A DNA stretch of 64,000 bases, from NCBI RefSeq assembly GCF_001591265.1, contig NZ_BCUL01000009.1, positions 1 through 64,000 of the forward strand, given 5' to 3'. This document shows, piece by piece, positions 25,763-34,405 of this stretch. The stretch's first letter is position 1. Each line of letters opens with the position of its first letter. Made by a program: the position numbers and the translations under genes. The stretch comes from Moraxella atlantae NBRC 14588. GTDB taxonomy: Bacteria; Pseudomonadota; Gammaproteobacteria; Pseudomonadales; Moraxellaceae. Below the pieces are notes generated by a model that saw only the letters and a program-made list of their open reading frames with translations, did not search any database and was not told the DNA's origin.

Positions 25763-27277
25763 TTAATTTTTTGCTAGCGGTGACAACTGACGGTGAAAAT
25801 CCGTCGCTTGTTGGAAGCTATCGGCGATTTGTAGCAGCTGGCTTTCTTGCCAATGCGCGCCAATCAGCTGTAGACCTACAGGCAAACCTTGTCCATCAAA
25901 GCCAACAGGTAGGCTCAGCGCAGGCAAACCTGCCAAGTTCACCCCGATGGTGTAGACATCGCCAACGTAAATTTGCTCAGGGCTCAATGCCTCGCCAATA
26001 CGGTAGGCGGTGGTTGGTGTGGTCGGTGTGGCAATCACGTCGCACTGACTCAGCGCGCGCAAAAAGTCATCGCGAACCAAACGGCGTACCTTTTGTGCTT
26101 TAACATAATACGCGTCAAAATAACCTGCCGATAGCGCGTAAGTACCCATCAAAATCCGTCGCTGTACCTCATTGCCAAAGCCTTCTGAGCGTGAGCGCGT
26201 GTACAAGTCTTGCAAATTGGCAGGGTTATCGCAGCGGTAGCCATAGCGCACGCCATCATAACGCGACAAGTTAGATGATGCTTCTGCACTTGCCAACAAA
26301 TAATACGTTGCTAGCGTGATGTCGGTGTCGGTCAAGTGGATATCGACCAACGTCGCGCCTAAATCCTCGTATTGCTTGAGCGCGGCGCGGATCACCTGCT
26401 CAACATCAGCGTTTAAACCATTGGTAAAATAGCTGCTGGGCACACCGATTTTGACCCCCGCCAATGGCTTATCACCTGCCGACTGACGCGCGGCTTGCAA
26501 TTCGGCAATATAATCGGGCACAGCAACCTGAACACTGGTGGAGTCTTTGCTATCAAAACCTGCCAGCGCTTGCAGCAGATACGCGCAGTCTTGCGCCGAT
26601 TTACCAAAGCTGCCTGCTTGGTCAAAACTTGACGCATAGGCAACCATGCCATAACGCGACACACGCCCATAAGTGGGTTTTAGCCCCGTCAAACCACAAA
26701 ATGACGCAGGTTGGCGAATTGATCCGCCTGTGTCTGAGCCCGTGGCGATCGGCGCAAAACCTGCTGCCACTGCCGCTGCCGATCCACCCGATGACCCGCC
26801 AGGTACGCGTGCTGTGTCCCAAGGGTTATGCACCGCGCCAAAATACGACGACTCATTGTCCGACCCCATAGCAAACTCATCCATACTGGTCTTGCCAAGC
26901 ATGACCAAGCCCTGCTCACGGCATTGGGCGACGATGGTGGCATCATACGGCGCGACAAAGTTTTTTAGCATTTTTGAGCCGCACGTCGTTGCCACACCTT
27001 GGGTGCAAAAAATATCTTTATGCGCCAACGGAACACCCGTCAAAAGCGGCGCATCACCTGCAGCAAGGCGCGTATCAGCGGCTTTGGCTTGGGTGTGTGC
27101 CACCTCAGGCGTAACAGTAATAAAGCTATTGACGGCACTGTCTTGCTGCTCGATACGCTGCAAAAAATGCTCAGTCAATTCAACCGCGCTAAATTGCTTG
27201 TTTTGTAAGCCTTGCACCAGTTCACTGACGGACAGTGTGTGTAGCTGCGCAGGCAAATCAGAAGATAAATCACTCAT
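25763..27277 (-). CDS. gatA: Asp-tRNA(Asn)/Glu-tRNA(Gln) amidotransferase subunit A
   Basis: GatA (504 residues) is the amidase that releases ammonia from glutamine. The amidase-signature triad is visible: Lys in PLAHKDIFC, cis-Ser in [12 protein letters not shown] and the nucleophile Ser in the [10 protein letters not shown] region. The ATG at 27277 (MSDLSSDLP) is preferred over the one at 27295. It lies 55 bp downstream of gatC, and the three subunits presumably assemble as one cytoplasmic complex. Confidence 0.96.
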   Translation of the reverse strand: MSDLSSDLPAQLHTLSVSELVQGLQNKQFSAVELTEHFLQRIEQQDSAVNSFITVTPEVAHTQAKAADTRLAAGDAPLLTGVPLAHKDIFCTQGVATTCGSKMLKNFVAPYDATIVAQCREQGLVMLGKTSMDEFAMGSDNESSYFGAVHNPWDTARVPGGSSGGSAAAVAAGFAPIATGSDTGGSIRQPASFCGLTGLKPTYGRVSRYGMVAYASSFDQAGSFGKSAQDCAYLLQALAGFDSKDSTSVQVAVPDYIAELQAARQSAGDKPLAGVKIGVPSSYFTNGLNADVEQVIRAALKQYEDLGATLVDIHLTDTDITLATYYLLASAEASSNLSRYDGVRYGYRCDNPANLQDLYTRSRSEGFGNEVQRRILMGTYALSAGYFDAYYVKAQKVRRLVRDDFLRALSQCDVIATPTTPTTAYRIGEALSPEQIYVGDVYTIGVNLAGLPALSLPVGFDGQGLPVGLQLIGAHWQESQLLQIADSFQQATDFHRQLSPLAKN

Positions 27278-27332
27278 AATAGTTCGCTTAACCAAATATC
27301 AATTTTTAAAAATTTAAACAATAAATATAAAG

Positions 27333-27626
27333 TTACTCAATGACCTGCGGTACCACATACAATCCATCGACTACAGCAGGCGCGATGGACTGGTTGCGCT
27401 CGCGGTCAATATCCGCGTTGGCAACGTCGGTACGCAGCGGCTGGGTCATATCGTGCACATTGGTCAAAGGTGCAACGCCTTCGGTATCCACACTGGCTAA
27501 AATATCCATCATGCCCAAAATTTTGCTGATACCTTGAGCAAACTCGGCAGCGCGTGTGTCATCGACGGCAAGGCGCGATAACTTTGCCATGTCTTGAATT
27601 TGTTGGGCAGAAATAGAAGCAGTCAT
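27333..27626 (-). CDS. gatC: Asp-tRNA(Asn)/Glu-tRNA(Gln) amidotransferase subunit C
   Basis: GatC is a 97-residue helper that wraps around GatA and GatB and stabilises the complex. The conserved helix IQDMAKLSRLAVDD, the ILGMMDILASVDTEGVAPL stretch and the C-terminal VPQVIE are typical. It is the first gene of the operon, divergent from mreB across a 524-bp control region. Confidence 0.94.
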   Translation of the reverse strand: MTASISAQQIQDMAKLSRLAVDDTRAAEFAQGISKILGMMDILASVDTEGVAPLTNVHDMTQPLRTDVANADIDRERNQSIAPAVVDGLYVVPQVIE

Positions 27627-28150
27627 AATTATCCTTAGAATTTTTTACGATAAATAAAATAGGCTAAACCAATACATAGCCGAACCAGTTAATCGATACC
27701 AAATTGTGACACAATTGTTACACTTAATAATTTGTCACAAAAAAACTTAAAATCGTACGTTTGTCCTGCGGCATTATATCGGCAAATGACTATATTTTGC
27801 GCTATTTTAACGCTATAATCTAGCACTATTCTATGTTAGCACCCGTTTTGTGTTGCGTGTCGTTGTATATGACCAAGGTATAGGGTGGGGTGCCAGCAAT
27901 GGTTGTTCGCATTTTATCCCAAATTATCTAGCTTATTATAAAGTATTGTTAAATAATTTGGATTGTCTGTCGCTGTTTGCTGCTGCACTGATTGATTTTT
28001 TTGCGTGTATTCTACCGATTGATCGATTTGCCCTAGCTATCATACCTTAGCCTAGCGAAAACCAACACCAAATTGCTAAACAATAGCCGAATTTCGCCTT
28101 ATTTTTTTATCCGCTGTAACTTACAGTGAAGTCTCACTGGGAAACAATTC
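27627..28150. other. Divergent gatC/mreB control region
   Basis: This 524-bp stretch shows no credible gene. It has an AT-rich cluster of half-sites at 27704-27740 and a perfect TATAAT at 27814-27819 reading toward mreB, though without a good -35. If that box is used, mreB has a leader of over 300 nt. Confidence 0.5.
27704..27740. promoter_or_regulatory. Operator-like cluster TTGTGACA - TTGTTACA - TGTCACAA
   Basis: Two near-identical half-sites (27704-27711 and 27715-27722) are spaced 11 bp apart, one helical turn. An exact inverted copy lies at 27733-27740. The arrangement suggests a dimeric regulator site about 80 bp upstream of gatC. No regulator is identified. Confidence 0.4.
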
Positions 28151-29182
28151 ATGAGCCTGTTTGGATTTTTATCAACCAATATTGCCATTGACCTCGGCAC
28201 CGCCAACACCTTGATTTATGCCCCCAACAAAGGCGTGGTGCTCAACGAACCGACGGTCGTCGCGCTGCGCAGTAATCGCACACAAAACCCAACGGTCGCC
28301 GCGGTTGGCATTGATGCCAAACAGATGCTAGGTCGTACACCCGATAATATCACAGCGATCCGCCCGCTCAAAGACGGGGTAATTGCCGATTTTGAAGTTA
28401 CCCAAAAAATGCTCAAGCATTTTATCCAAAAGGTTAAGGCAAAGCGGTTTTTATCCAATCCCAATGTGATTGTTTGCGTACCGTGCAAATCAACTTTGGT
28501 TGAGCGCAAAGCGATTCGTGAAGCGGTCGAGTCGGCAGGCGCAAATAAGGCGTTGCTGCTTGAAGAACCGATGGCGGCAGCATTGGGCGCAGGCTTACCC
28601 GTGCATGATGCCAGTGGTTCAATGGTTGTTGATATCGGCGGTGGTACGACAGAGATTGCGGTGATTGCTTTATCAGGCTGTGTTTACGCTGATTCAATTC
28701 GCATTGGCGGCGATGTGTTTGATGAAGCCATCATCACCCATGTCCGCCGTACGCATGGCTGCGTGATTGGTGAAACCACCGCTGAGCGCATCAAAACTGA
28801 AGTTGGTACGGCATTGGATGATGGCGGTGCACCACTGGAGGTGGAGGTACGCGGACGCAGCATGGCAGAAGGCGTGCCAAAAACCTTTACCGTCACTTCT
28901 ACCGAGATTCAAAAGGCACTTAGCGATCCATTGGCAGGTATCGTGGCAGGTGTCAAAGCTGCCTTGGAGCAGACCCCACCGGAATTGTCGTCTGATATTG
29001 CCGAGCGTGGCATTGTCTTGACAGGCGGTGGCGCACTGCTGCGTAATCTTGATGTGCTGTTGTCGCGTGAGACAGGTTTGCCTGTCACGGTGGCTGAAGA
29101 TCCTTTGACTTGCGTTAGCCGTGGTGGTGGGCGCGCGTTGGATTTTATCAATAACAAAGCATTGAATATGATTTTTGTTTAA
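28151..29182 (+). CDS. mreB: Rod-shape determining actin homologue MreB
   Basis: MreB (343 residues) polymerises under the inner membrane and directs lateral wall synthesis. ATP-binding motifs are clear: [11 protein letters not shown] (phosphate 1), [14 protein letters not shown] (phosphate 2) and [17 protein letters not shown] (adenosine). The N-terminus [12 protein letters not shown] should form the membrane-binding hydrophobic segment. It is the first gene of mreBCD-maf, so a rod or coccobacillary cell shape is likely. Confidence 0.97.
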   Translation: MSLFGFLSTNIAIDLGTANTLIYAPNKGVVLNEPTVVALRSNRTQNPTVAAVGIDAKQMLGRTPDNITAIRPLKDGVIADFEVTQKMLKHFIQKVKAKRFLSNPNVIVCVPCKSTLVERKAIREAVESAGANKALLLEEPMAAALGAGLPVHDASGSMVVDIGGGTTEIAVIALSGCVYADSIRIGGDVFDEAIITHVRRTHGCVIGETTAERIKTEVGTALDDGGAPLEVEVRGRSMAEGVPKTFTVTSTEIQKALSDPLAGIVAGVKAALEQTPPELSSDIAERGIVLTGGGALLRNLDVLLSRETGLPVTVAEDPLTCVSRGGGRALDFINNKALNMIFV

Positions 29183-29262
29183 GTTAACTGCGTGCTACAT
29201 GAATTTAGCTTAGCAAACGATTGATCATGATGACAGCATCCCACACGCAGGCGAGGTAGGCG

Positions 29263-30198
29263 ATGGCATTGACGTTGTTTAGCCAGCAACCGTTGGCACT
29301 GCGTGGTACTGTGATGGCAGTCTTTGTTGCCATTGTGCTGATGCTGCTTGATAGCAAAAATCCAGAGTGGTTTGCGCCGTTGCGTAGCCTGACCCATGCG
29401 GCGATGCAGCCGATTTATCAGCTATCAAGCTATCCAAGCTTTGTCAGCAGCCGTATGCTCAACGAGACACCAACCAACCCTGATGTGTTGCGCCGCGAAA
29501 ATCTGCAATTGCGCACCGAGTTGATCCATGCCAAAGCGCAGCTGCAGCAGTTGGATTATTTAACTGCCGAAAATGCACGCTTACAGGGTATTTTGTCTGC
29601 GACCACAGTCGAAAATTACCAGCTGGTGTTGGCGCAAGTCATCGGTACAGATAGCAATCCTTTGCGCCAAATGTTGGTTATCAACAAAGGCAGCGAAGAG
29701 GGCGCGCAAATCGGGCAAACGGTGGTTGATGAAGACGGTATTTTGGGGCAAGTGACCAATGTGTACGCACATACCAGCCGCGTACTGCTAATTAGCGATG
29801 AACAACAGTCGGTTGCTGTGACTGTCAAGCGCACAGGACAACGCGCGATTGTGTCAGGTCGCGGTAATCCGCAGTATCTGGCACTCGATTATATCTTTAA
29901 AGCCGCCGATGTGCGGGTGGGCGATGAGCTAATATCCTCAGGGCTTGGCGAGCGTATGCCAGCAGGGTTTGCGGTGGGTCGGGTAGCGCGTGTGCAAAGC
30001 CAACAAGCAGGCGGCTATGCCGATGTGCAGGTCAAACCTGCGGCAAACTTTGTCAATACTTCATACGTGCTGTTGTTGCAACCCAAAACCCATCCGCAGG
30101 CGCAAGCCAGTGCTATGCCAATCAATCCTATCCCATCCAACACCGTGCAGCTGCCCAATGCTGCCACTTCAGCGCCAGCAACGGGCATCAGTCAGTAA
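29263..30198 (+). CDS. mreC: Rod-shape determining protein MreC
   Basis: MreC (311 residues) is a periplasmic scaffold anchored by one N-terminal helix (VMAVFVAIVLMLLD). A coiled coil follows at about 70-110 (LRRENLQLRTELIHAKAQLQQL). The beta-barrel domains contain LVINKGSEEGAQIGQTVVDEDGILGQV and a later LISSGLGERMPAGFAVGRV. The Pro/Ala/Thr-rich C-terminal tail is presumably flexible. A GAGG sits before the start. The stop is 13 bp from mreD. Confidence 0.95.
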   Translation: MALTLFSQQPLALRGTVMAVFVAIVLMLLDSKNPEWFAPLRSLTHAAMQPIYQLSSYPSFVSSRMLNETPTNPDVLRRENLQLRTELIHAKAQLQQLDYLTAENARLQGILSATTVENYQLVLAQVIGTDSNPLRQMLVINKGSEEGAQIGQTVVDEDGILGQVTNVYAHTSRVLLISDEQQSVAVTVKRTGQRAIVSGRGNPQYLALDYIFKAADVRVGDELISSGLGERMPAGFAVGRVARVQSQQAGGYADVQVKPAANFVNTSYVLLLQPKTHPQAQASAMPINPIPSNTVQLPNAATSAPATGISQ

Positions 30199-30211
30199 AC
30201 GCGTAACCAAT

Positions 30212-30694
30212 ATGCCCAGATCTGGCAAAATCAAACCTTGGCAACAGTATGCCGCCATCATTGGTAGTTTGGTGGTTGCCTCTGTACTCAATATTTACCC
30301 GTTATCGGTGGCATTGGCGTGGTATCGCCCCATGTGGCTGGCGGTGGTGCTGGTATTTTGGCTATTAAGCCAGCCGTCACGTGTGGGGATTGAGGCAGCG
30401 TTTGGCGTCGGACTGGCAGCAGATTTGCTGCTAGACAGTGACTTGGGTCAGCAGGCGCTGTGTGCTGTGCTGATGGCATTTTTTGTCAAGTTTATTCAGG
30501 CTTATTTGCGCCAACCTTCGGCAGGGCTGTTGTGGTTGGTAGCGGCGGTAGGTTTGTTGATCTATCAGTTGGCGTTTGTGGTGTTACAGGTGCTTACCCA
30601 AGGGGTGTTTTATCCGCAACTATTGATCGCGCCACTGGTCAGTGCGTTGATTTATCCACTGATGGTATGGGCACTGGCACGGTTTTCGTATTGA
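30212..30694 (+). CDS. mreD: Rod-shape determining protein MreD
   Basis: MreD is an inner-membrane protein of the elongasome. The 160-residue product has five hydrophobic segments and the family pattern FGVGLAADLLLDSDLGQQAL in the middle. I start it at ATG 30212, 13 bp after mreC; a longer in-frame ORF from 29990 overlaps mreC and is not credible. Confidence 0.9.
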   Translation: MPRSGKIKPWQQYAAIIGSLVVASVLNIYPLSVALAWYRPMWLAVVLVFWLLSQPSRVGIEAAFGVGLAADLLLDSDLGQQALCAVLMAFFVKFIQAYLRQPSAGLLWLVAAVGLLIYQLAFVVLQVLTQGVFYPQLLIAPLVSALIYPLMVWALARFSY

Positions 30695-30718
30695 TTGAAT
30701 TTTTTGGCTAATATAACG

Positions 30719-31375
30719 ATGATACATAATCTTACCAATCATGTGGTTTTAGCTTCACGCTCACCGCGGCGGCGAGAACTGCTTGAGCAAATCGGCGTGG
30801 TTCACGGCAGTGTAGCGGCAGAAATTAACGAAACGCGCGCACCCGACGAGTCTGCCGTGGCCTATATCGAGCGTATGGTCGGTCAAAAGGCGCAAGCGGC
30901 ATTCGCTGTGTTGCAAAGTATGCCTGCAGGTGTGACGCTAGATGGCGTAGATAAGCTAGTCATCACCGCCGATACCATCGGTGTGCTAGCAACTGGGCAG
31001 GTTTTACAAAAACCCACCGACTTTGCCGACGCGTGCGCGATGTGGCAAGCCATGTCGGGCAATACCCATCAAGTGTGGACAGCTGTACAAGTCACCCGTG
31101 TGGGCGCGTCTAATGCAAACGCGGCAATGCAAATACGTTATCAACAACACGCCATCGTCAAAACTGACGTTGAATTCATCACATTGAATCATGACGACAT
31201 GGCGGCGTATTGGGCAACAGGCGAGCCTCAAGACAAAGCAGGCGGCTATGCCATTCAAGGCATAGGCGCGGCATGGGTCAGGGCAATCAATGGCAGTTAC
31301 ACCAATGTGGTCGGTTTGCCGCTGGTTGAAACGCTTGCCTTATTACGCGCTGCTGATGGATTGATAACGCGTTAG
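30719..31375 (+). CDS. Maf-family nucleoside triphosphate pyrophosphatase (YhdE type)
   Basis: This 218-residue enzyme hydrolyses non-canonical nucleotides. LASRSPRRRELLEQIG is the YhdE-type signature (dTTP/UTP pyrophosphatase) rather than the YceF type. ITADTI supplies the metal-binding acid, and DKAGGYAIQGIGAAWV with GSYTNVVGLPL completes the fold. An insert near residue 150 (GASNANAAMQIRYQQ) is longer than usual. It is the fourth gene of the mreBCD cluster, an order found widely in proteobacteria. Its stop overlaps that of yqeY. Confidence 0.9.
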   Translation: MIHNLTNHVVLASRSPRRRELLEQIGVVHGSVAAEINETRAPDESAVAYIERMVGQKAQAAFAVLQSMPAGVTLDGVDKLVITADTIGVLATGQVLQKPTDFADACAMWQAMSGNTHQVWTAVQVTRVGASNANAAMQIRYQQHAIVKTDVEFITLNHDDMAAYWATGEPQDKAGGYAIQGIGAAWVRAINGSYTNVVGLPLVETLALLRAADGLITR

Positions 31376-31812
31376 CCCAACCGCGCTTTGACCAATTTTG
31401 ATAACACCGCAGGATCGGCGCGTCCTGTGGTTTGGGCTTTTAGGGCATTCATCACGCTGCCCATTTGCTGCATACTTGTTGCGCCTTGCTGAGCAATCTC
31501 GGCATCAACCAGTGCGCTTAATTCGTCTTCACTCAAGGCTTGCGGCAAAAATTCGCTGATGACATCAATTTCAAATTTTTCTTTTTGCGCCAAGTCCTCG
31601 CGTCCGTTGTCTTGAAAAATCGCCAATGATTCTTGTCGCTGTTTGGTTTGTTTTTGTAGCACCTCAAGCACGCCATGATCATCAAGCGTGATTTGGCGGT
31701 CAATTTCAATCTGCTTAATCACCGCTTGCACATTGCGTAATACTTTAACTTTCTCAAGTTCACGCGCTTTCATCGCGGTTTTGATGGCATCGCTGATTTG
31801 GTCTTTTAGCAT
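31372..31812 (-). CDS. yqeY: GatB/YqeY domain protein
   Basis: The 146-residue helical protein has the YqeY pattern MLKDQISDAIKTAMKARE near the start, IDRQITLDD, EISEFLP-like EIDVISEFLPQALSEDEL, and a C-terminal GRADPAVLSKLVK. YqeY resembles the GatB tail and binds tRNA, although its role is not settled. It follows rpsU as in many gammaproteobacteria, and its last bases overlap the end of maf. Confidence 0.9.
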   Translation of the reverse strand: MLKDQISDAIKTAMKARELEKVKVLRNVQAVIKQIEIDRQITLDDHGVLEVLQKQTKQRQESLAIFQDNGREDLAQKEKFEIDVISEFLPQALSEDELSALVDAEIAQQGATSMQQMGSVMNALKAQTTGRADPAVLSKLVKARLG

Positions 31813-31853
31813 GATTATCTCGTTTGGTTGCAATGATTTGAAAATTTAGCCAC

Positions 31854-31883
31854 AAAAAAAGCCACTTTGACAAGCGGCTTTTT
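31854..31883 (-). terminator. Hairpin between rpsU and yqeY
   Basis: The arms AAAAAGCC / GGCTTTTT with a 12-nt loop and flanking A/T-runs can act on the minus strand as a partial terminator or attenuator between rpsU and yqeY. Confidence 0.6.
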
Positions 31884-31945
31884 GCAAGTTTGTACAGGTT
31901 TAGGAATTTAGACAGCCTAAATTGCCAAACTTCATCACCATCAGC

Positions 31946-32161
31946 TTAGTAAAGACGCGTGGTGCGTACCGCTTCACGAGAGAGTTTTTTCTTGTAACGC
32001 TTTACCGCAGCGGCTTTTTTGCGCTTACGCTCTTGTGTGGGTTTTTCGTAAAATTCGTGTTTACGCACGTCGGCTAGGATACCTGCTTTTTCGCACGCAC
32101 GCTTAAAACGACGGATAGCGATATCCACAGGTTCGTTTTCTTTGACCTTTACTGCTGGCAT
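31946..32161 (-). CDS. rpsU: 30S ribosomal protein S21
   Basis: This basic 71-residue protein of the small subunit platform has the canonical start [20 protein letters not shown] and a Lys/Arg-rich tail [18 protein letters not shown]. The ATG at 32161 follows AAGGAG. It has its own strong promoter upstream, and yqeY lies downstream. Confidence 0.97.
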   Translation of the reverse strand: MPAVKVKENEPVDIAIRRFKRACEKAGILADVRKHEFYEKPTQERKRKKAAAVKRYKKKLSREAVRTTRLY

Positions 32162-32298
32162 GAAGACTCCTTTAAGTCTGGTTAAATGAGCAAGGAACAT
32201 TGGGCTGGCTGTATCGGAGGTTATTAGCAAAATGCGCTCAAATTTTGCATCAGCTCAGACCAGAATCGGGTTAAAAATCGTCTAAAAAATAGGCATGA

Positions 32299-32327
32299 AT
32301 TTTATAAAATCCAACAAGTTAAGTCAA
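32299..32327 (-). promoter_or_regulatory. Sigma70 promoter of rpsU
   Basis: On the minus strand TTGACT (32327-32322) and TAAAAT (32304-32299) are separated by exactly 17 bp, giving a leader of about 130 nt before rpsU. The remainder of the 368-bp gap to the cytochrome gene holds TGCTAAAAT at 32411-32419 as a possible rightward extended -10. Confidence 0.75.
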
Positions 32328-32529
32328 GCTAAATTTGGCATAAATCACGCAAAAATTTATCCAACCGATGGCCGATGCCGATAGATTTTCTCCCATCGAC
32401 TGCGCAAGCATGCTAAAATACCTTATAGCCAGTAATGTTTTGCCACCCGTTTTAACGCAAGCGTGATAAAATGGTAACTGAGCAAATCAGCCGACAAAAC
32501 GTGTGATGATTGAAGTTTGAGGAAGCCAA

Positions 32530-33111
32530 ATGACGAATAGCAAATTTTTGCCCTTGGTGGCATTGGGACTGGCGGGTGCGCTCAGCCTAAGCGCGTGTAG
32601 CAAGCACGAAGAAGCTGAATACCGCCCCACTGAAGAAATCGCCGCTGAGCAAGGCGAATTGGCGCGTGCCAACAATCCACCACCTGCTGCGTCTGAGCCT
32701 GCCACCCCTGCCGCACAGTTTGGTGCGTCAGCGACTGCCAACACTGCTACCGCGTCTGCCAGCAGCACAGCAAGCAGCGATAGCAAAACCGTGAGCGCAA
32801 GTGCAGGCAGCGCGACAGCCACAGGCAATGTAACCGCCAGTGCGGATCATGAAGCAGGCGAAAAACTGTTCAACAGCGTGTGTAAAACCTGTCACGAGCC
32901 AGGTCTGATGGGCGCGCCAAAGGTCAGCGACAAAGCTGAATGGCAAGCACGCCTACAAAAAGGCAAAGATACCTTGTATGACCACGCTATCCACGGCTTT
33001 CAAGGCAAAAACGGCGCGATGCCGCCACGCGGTGGTAGCAATGCCTCTGACGACGAGGTCAAAGCTGCGGTCAATTATATGCTTACCAAATCAGGCGCAG
33101 CAAACTCTTAA
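32530..33111 (+). CDS. c-type cytochrome lipoprotein (cytochrome c5-like)
   Basis: The 193-residue protein has a lipoprotein signal peptide ending in LSLSAC (Cys23), so it should be anchored to a membrane with the heme domain in the periplasm. Residues 35-105 are a low-complexity Ala/Ser/Thr linker. The C-terminal domain has one heme site CKTCH and the distal Met ligand in AMPPRGG, as in the cytochrome c5 family. It should carry electrons between respiratory complexes; its partner is unknown. A GAGG-like ribosome site precedes the ATG. Confidence 0.9.
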   Translation: MTNSKFLPLVALGLAGALSLSACSKHEEAEYRPTEEIAAEQGELARANNPPPAASEPATPAAQFGASATANTATASASSTASSDSKTVSASAGSATATGNVTASADHEAGEKLFNSVCKTCHEPGLMGAPKVSDKAEWQARLQKGKDTLYDHAIHGFQGKNGAMPPRGGSNASDDEVKAAVNYMLTKSGAANS

Positions 33112-33187
33112 ACGCGCCGATCTTATTTTCTTATTTTATCATTCGTTGCCGTAAAACCACCGACTTCAGGCGGTGGATATAAGGCAA

Positions 33188-33216
33188 TTGTTAAATGCGA
33201 TGAGTTTTGCTATACT
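33188..33216 (+). promoter_or_regulatory. Promoter-like sequence inside short element copy 2
   Basis: TTGTTA, 17 bp, TATACT, reading toward the right end; same sequence as in copies 1 and 3. Confidence 0.6.
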
Positions 33217-33222
33217 CATCTC

Positions 33223-33481
33223 ACTATATTCAATGTCTTACATTCCACAGTTAAGTTAAGACTAAATTGCGAGTACGCAGTAACTTAACTGGTAAGACGT
33301 TTCCAAACACACACTTAAGCTAATTCGTGTCTATGACAATCCTAACGGTAGGATTAGCTTAAAATAAGAACCTAAGATGTACGGTGTGTCGTACGGGCGG
33401 TTGCCATTGTCTTAGGTTTGCGGTGGGGCTTCACCGTCTTGCAGAAGGAATCCCCTCACTTTAGGGAGGGGAGGAAGTCAA
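33223..33481 (+). ncRNA. Predicted omega-RNA-like structured RNA, copy 2
   Basis: The hairpins are the same as in copy 1; the AATCCTA / TAGGATT loop is ACGG here against ATGG in copy 1. The presumed guide from the flank starts TCACAATACGCGCGGC, antisense to the 3' end of the neighbouring secreted-protein gene. Transcription is not shown. Confidence 0.4.
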
Positions 33482-33954
33482 TCACAATACGCGCGGCTAT
33501 CGGTGGGCGGTAAAATTTTGACCGTCATGCGATAGCCTGCCACACCACCATGCGTTGCCATCAAGTTACGCGCAACACGTAGCTGATAACGCCCTGTCGT
33601 TGGCAAACAGCCTTGATAGATCCGTGTGCCTTTGCCGCCCTCATAGCTACCATCGGGTGCGATGACCTCACCAACATTGGCAAATTCAGGCGTGTCGGGA
33701 CGTGGGGCAAGCGTCATGGTCATGTATTGCCCACGTTTAGCATACAAATGGTAACGCTGTTCGGTTTGGCGCGGTGCCAATTTGCCTGTATAAGTCGCAG
33801 CGATTTGTCCTTTACCAAATTCAATCGGTTTACTGGCAGCTGTTGCCAAACTGGCAAGACTTGCCAAGCATGTTAGGGTTAATAGTTGCTTGAGCGTTTT
33901 GGCGTGTGTGACTGACGCATACGCGGTCAATTTTTTCATAAGTGTGGTTAGCAT
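33478..33954 (-). CDS. Hypothetical secreted protein, stop codon supplied by element copy 2
   Basis: The 158-residue protein has a basic N-terminus and a hydrophobic signal segment (LLTLTCLASLASLATA) with likely cleavage near residue 40. The mature part is predicted beta-rich (IAATYTGKLAPRQTEQRYHLY, GRYQLRVARN) with two cysteines. It resembles small periplasmic proteins with a pre-peptidase-like fold, but I do not recognise a family. The last codons read A-Y-C-D then TGA. Without the element they would read A-Y-C-E then TAA, so the protein is essentially intact. The start could also be ATG 33939. Confidence 0.65.
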   Translation of the reverse strand: MLTTLMKKLTAYASVTHAKTLKQLLTLTCLASLASLATAASKPIEFGKGQIAATYTGKLAPRQTEQRYHLYAKRGQYMTMTLAPRPDTPEFANVGEVIAPDGSYEGGKGTRIYQGCLPTTGRYQLRVARNLMATHGGVAGYRMTVKILPPTDSRAYCD

Positions 33955-34405
33955 GATTTCTACCTTGATCAGTTTTTCGTTTTAGCGTTTTTACCCGTAT
34001 CGCTTTTGAATGGTAGCACCACCTTGTGACAGCGGTGTGCCATACCGTGTAGCAAAATACCGTTTAATAAGATACAGTTTAACAAAGTCGTAAGGGCTGC
34101 TGTGGGGGTTTTTGCTAGGGCTTAAGCGAGACGTGTTAGCCATCAAATAGTCGATTTAGCAATACCATGCGTATCGATTAAGGTGACTTTACAGTCATGC
34201 ACATCTGTTATCAACTTGCCTAATTTTAAGCAAAACATAGTAAACTAAACTTGCATAAACTGGTTCAACGGTTTATTTTTGCGTGCGTTTTTTGTGCCAA
34301 CATGCAGGTGGTGCAGCCAAACCGCGCACTGCCAATAACCAAAACGTGATTAATCTGGATGTTATCACCCCGATTTATAAACCCAAAAAACCCAAGGAGT
34401 TTACG
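33955..34405. other. Intergenic region upstream of fadB
   Basis: This 451-bp stretch has no gene I would support; an in-frame extension of fadB from 34283 lacks a ribosome site. An imperfect palindrome AAAC-N10-GTTT at 34257-34274 could be a fatty-acid regulator site upstream of fadBA. That is a weak suggestion. Confidence 0.4.

Larger units (their letters stand above)
33140..33481 (+). mobile_element. Short IS200/IS605-end element, copy 2 (342 bp, no ORF)
   Basis: This copy is identical to copy 3 except in the left-end stem, where CCACCG replaces CTGCG with one extra base. That change makes a perfect 6-bp pair with CGGTGG. It is inserted after TTTTAT between the convergent cytochrome and secreted-protein genes. 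Its right end supplies the present stop codon of the minus-strand gene. Confidence 0.9.
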
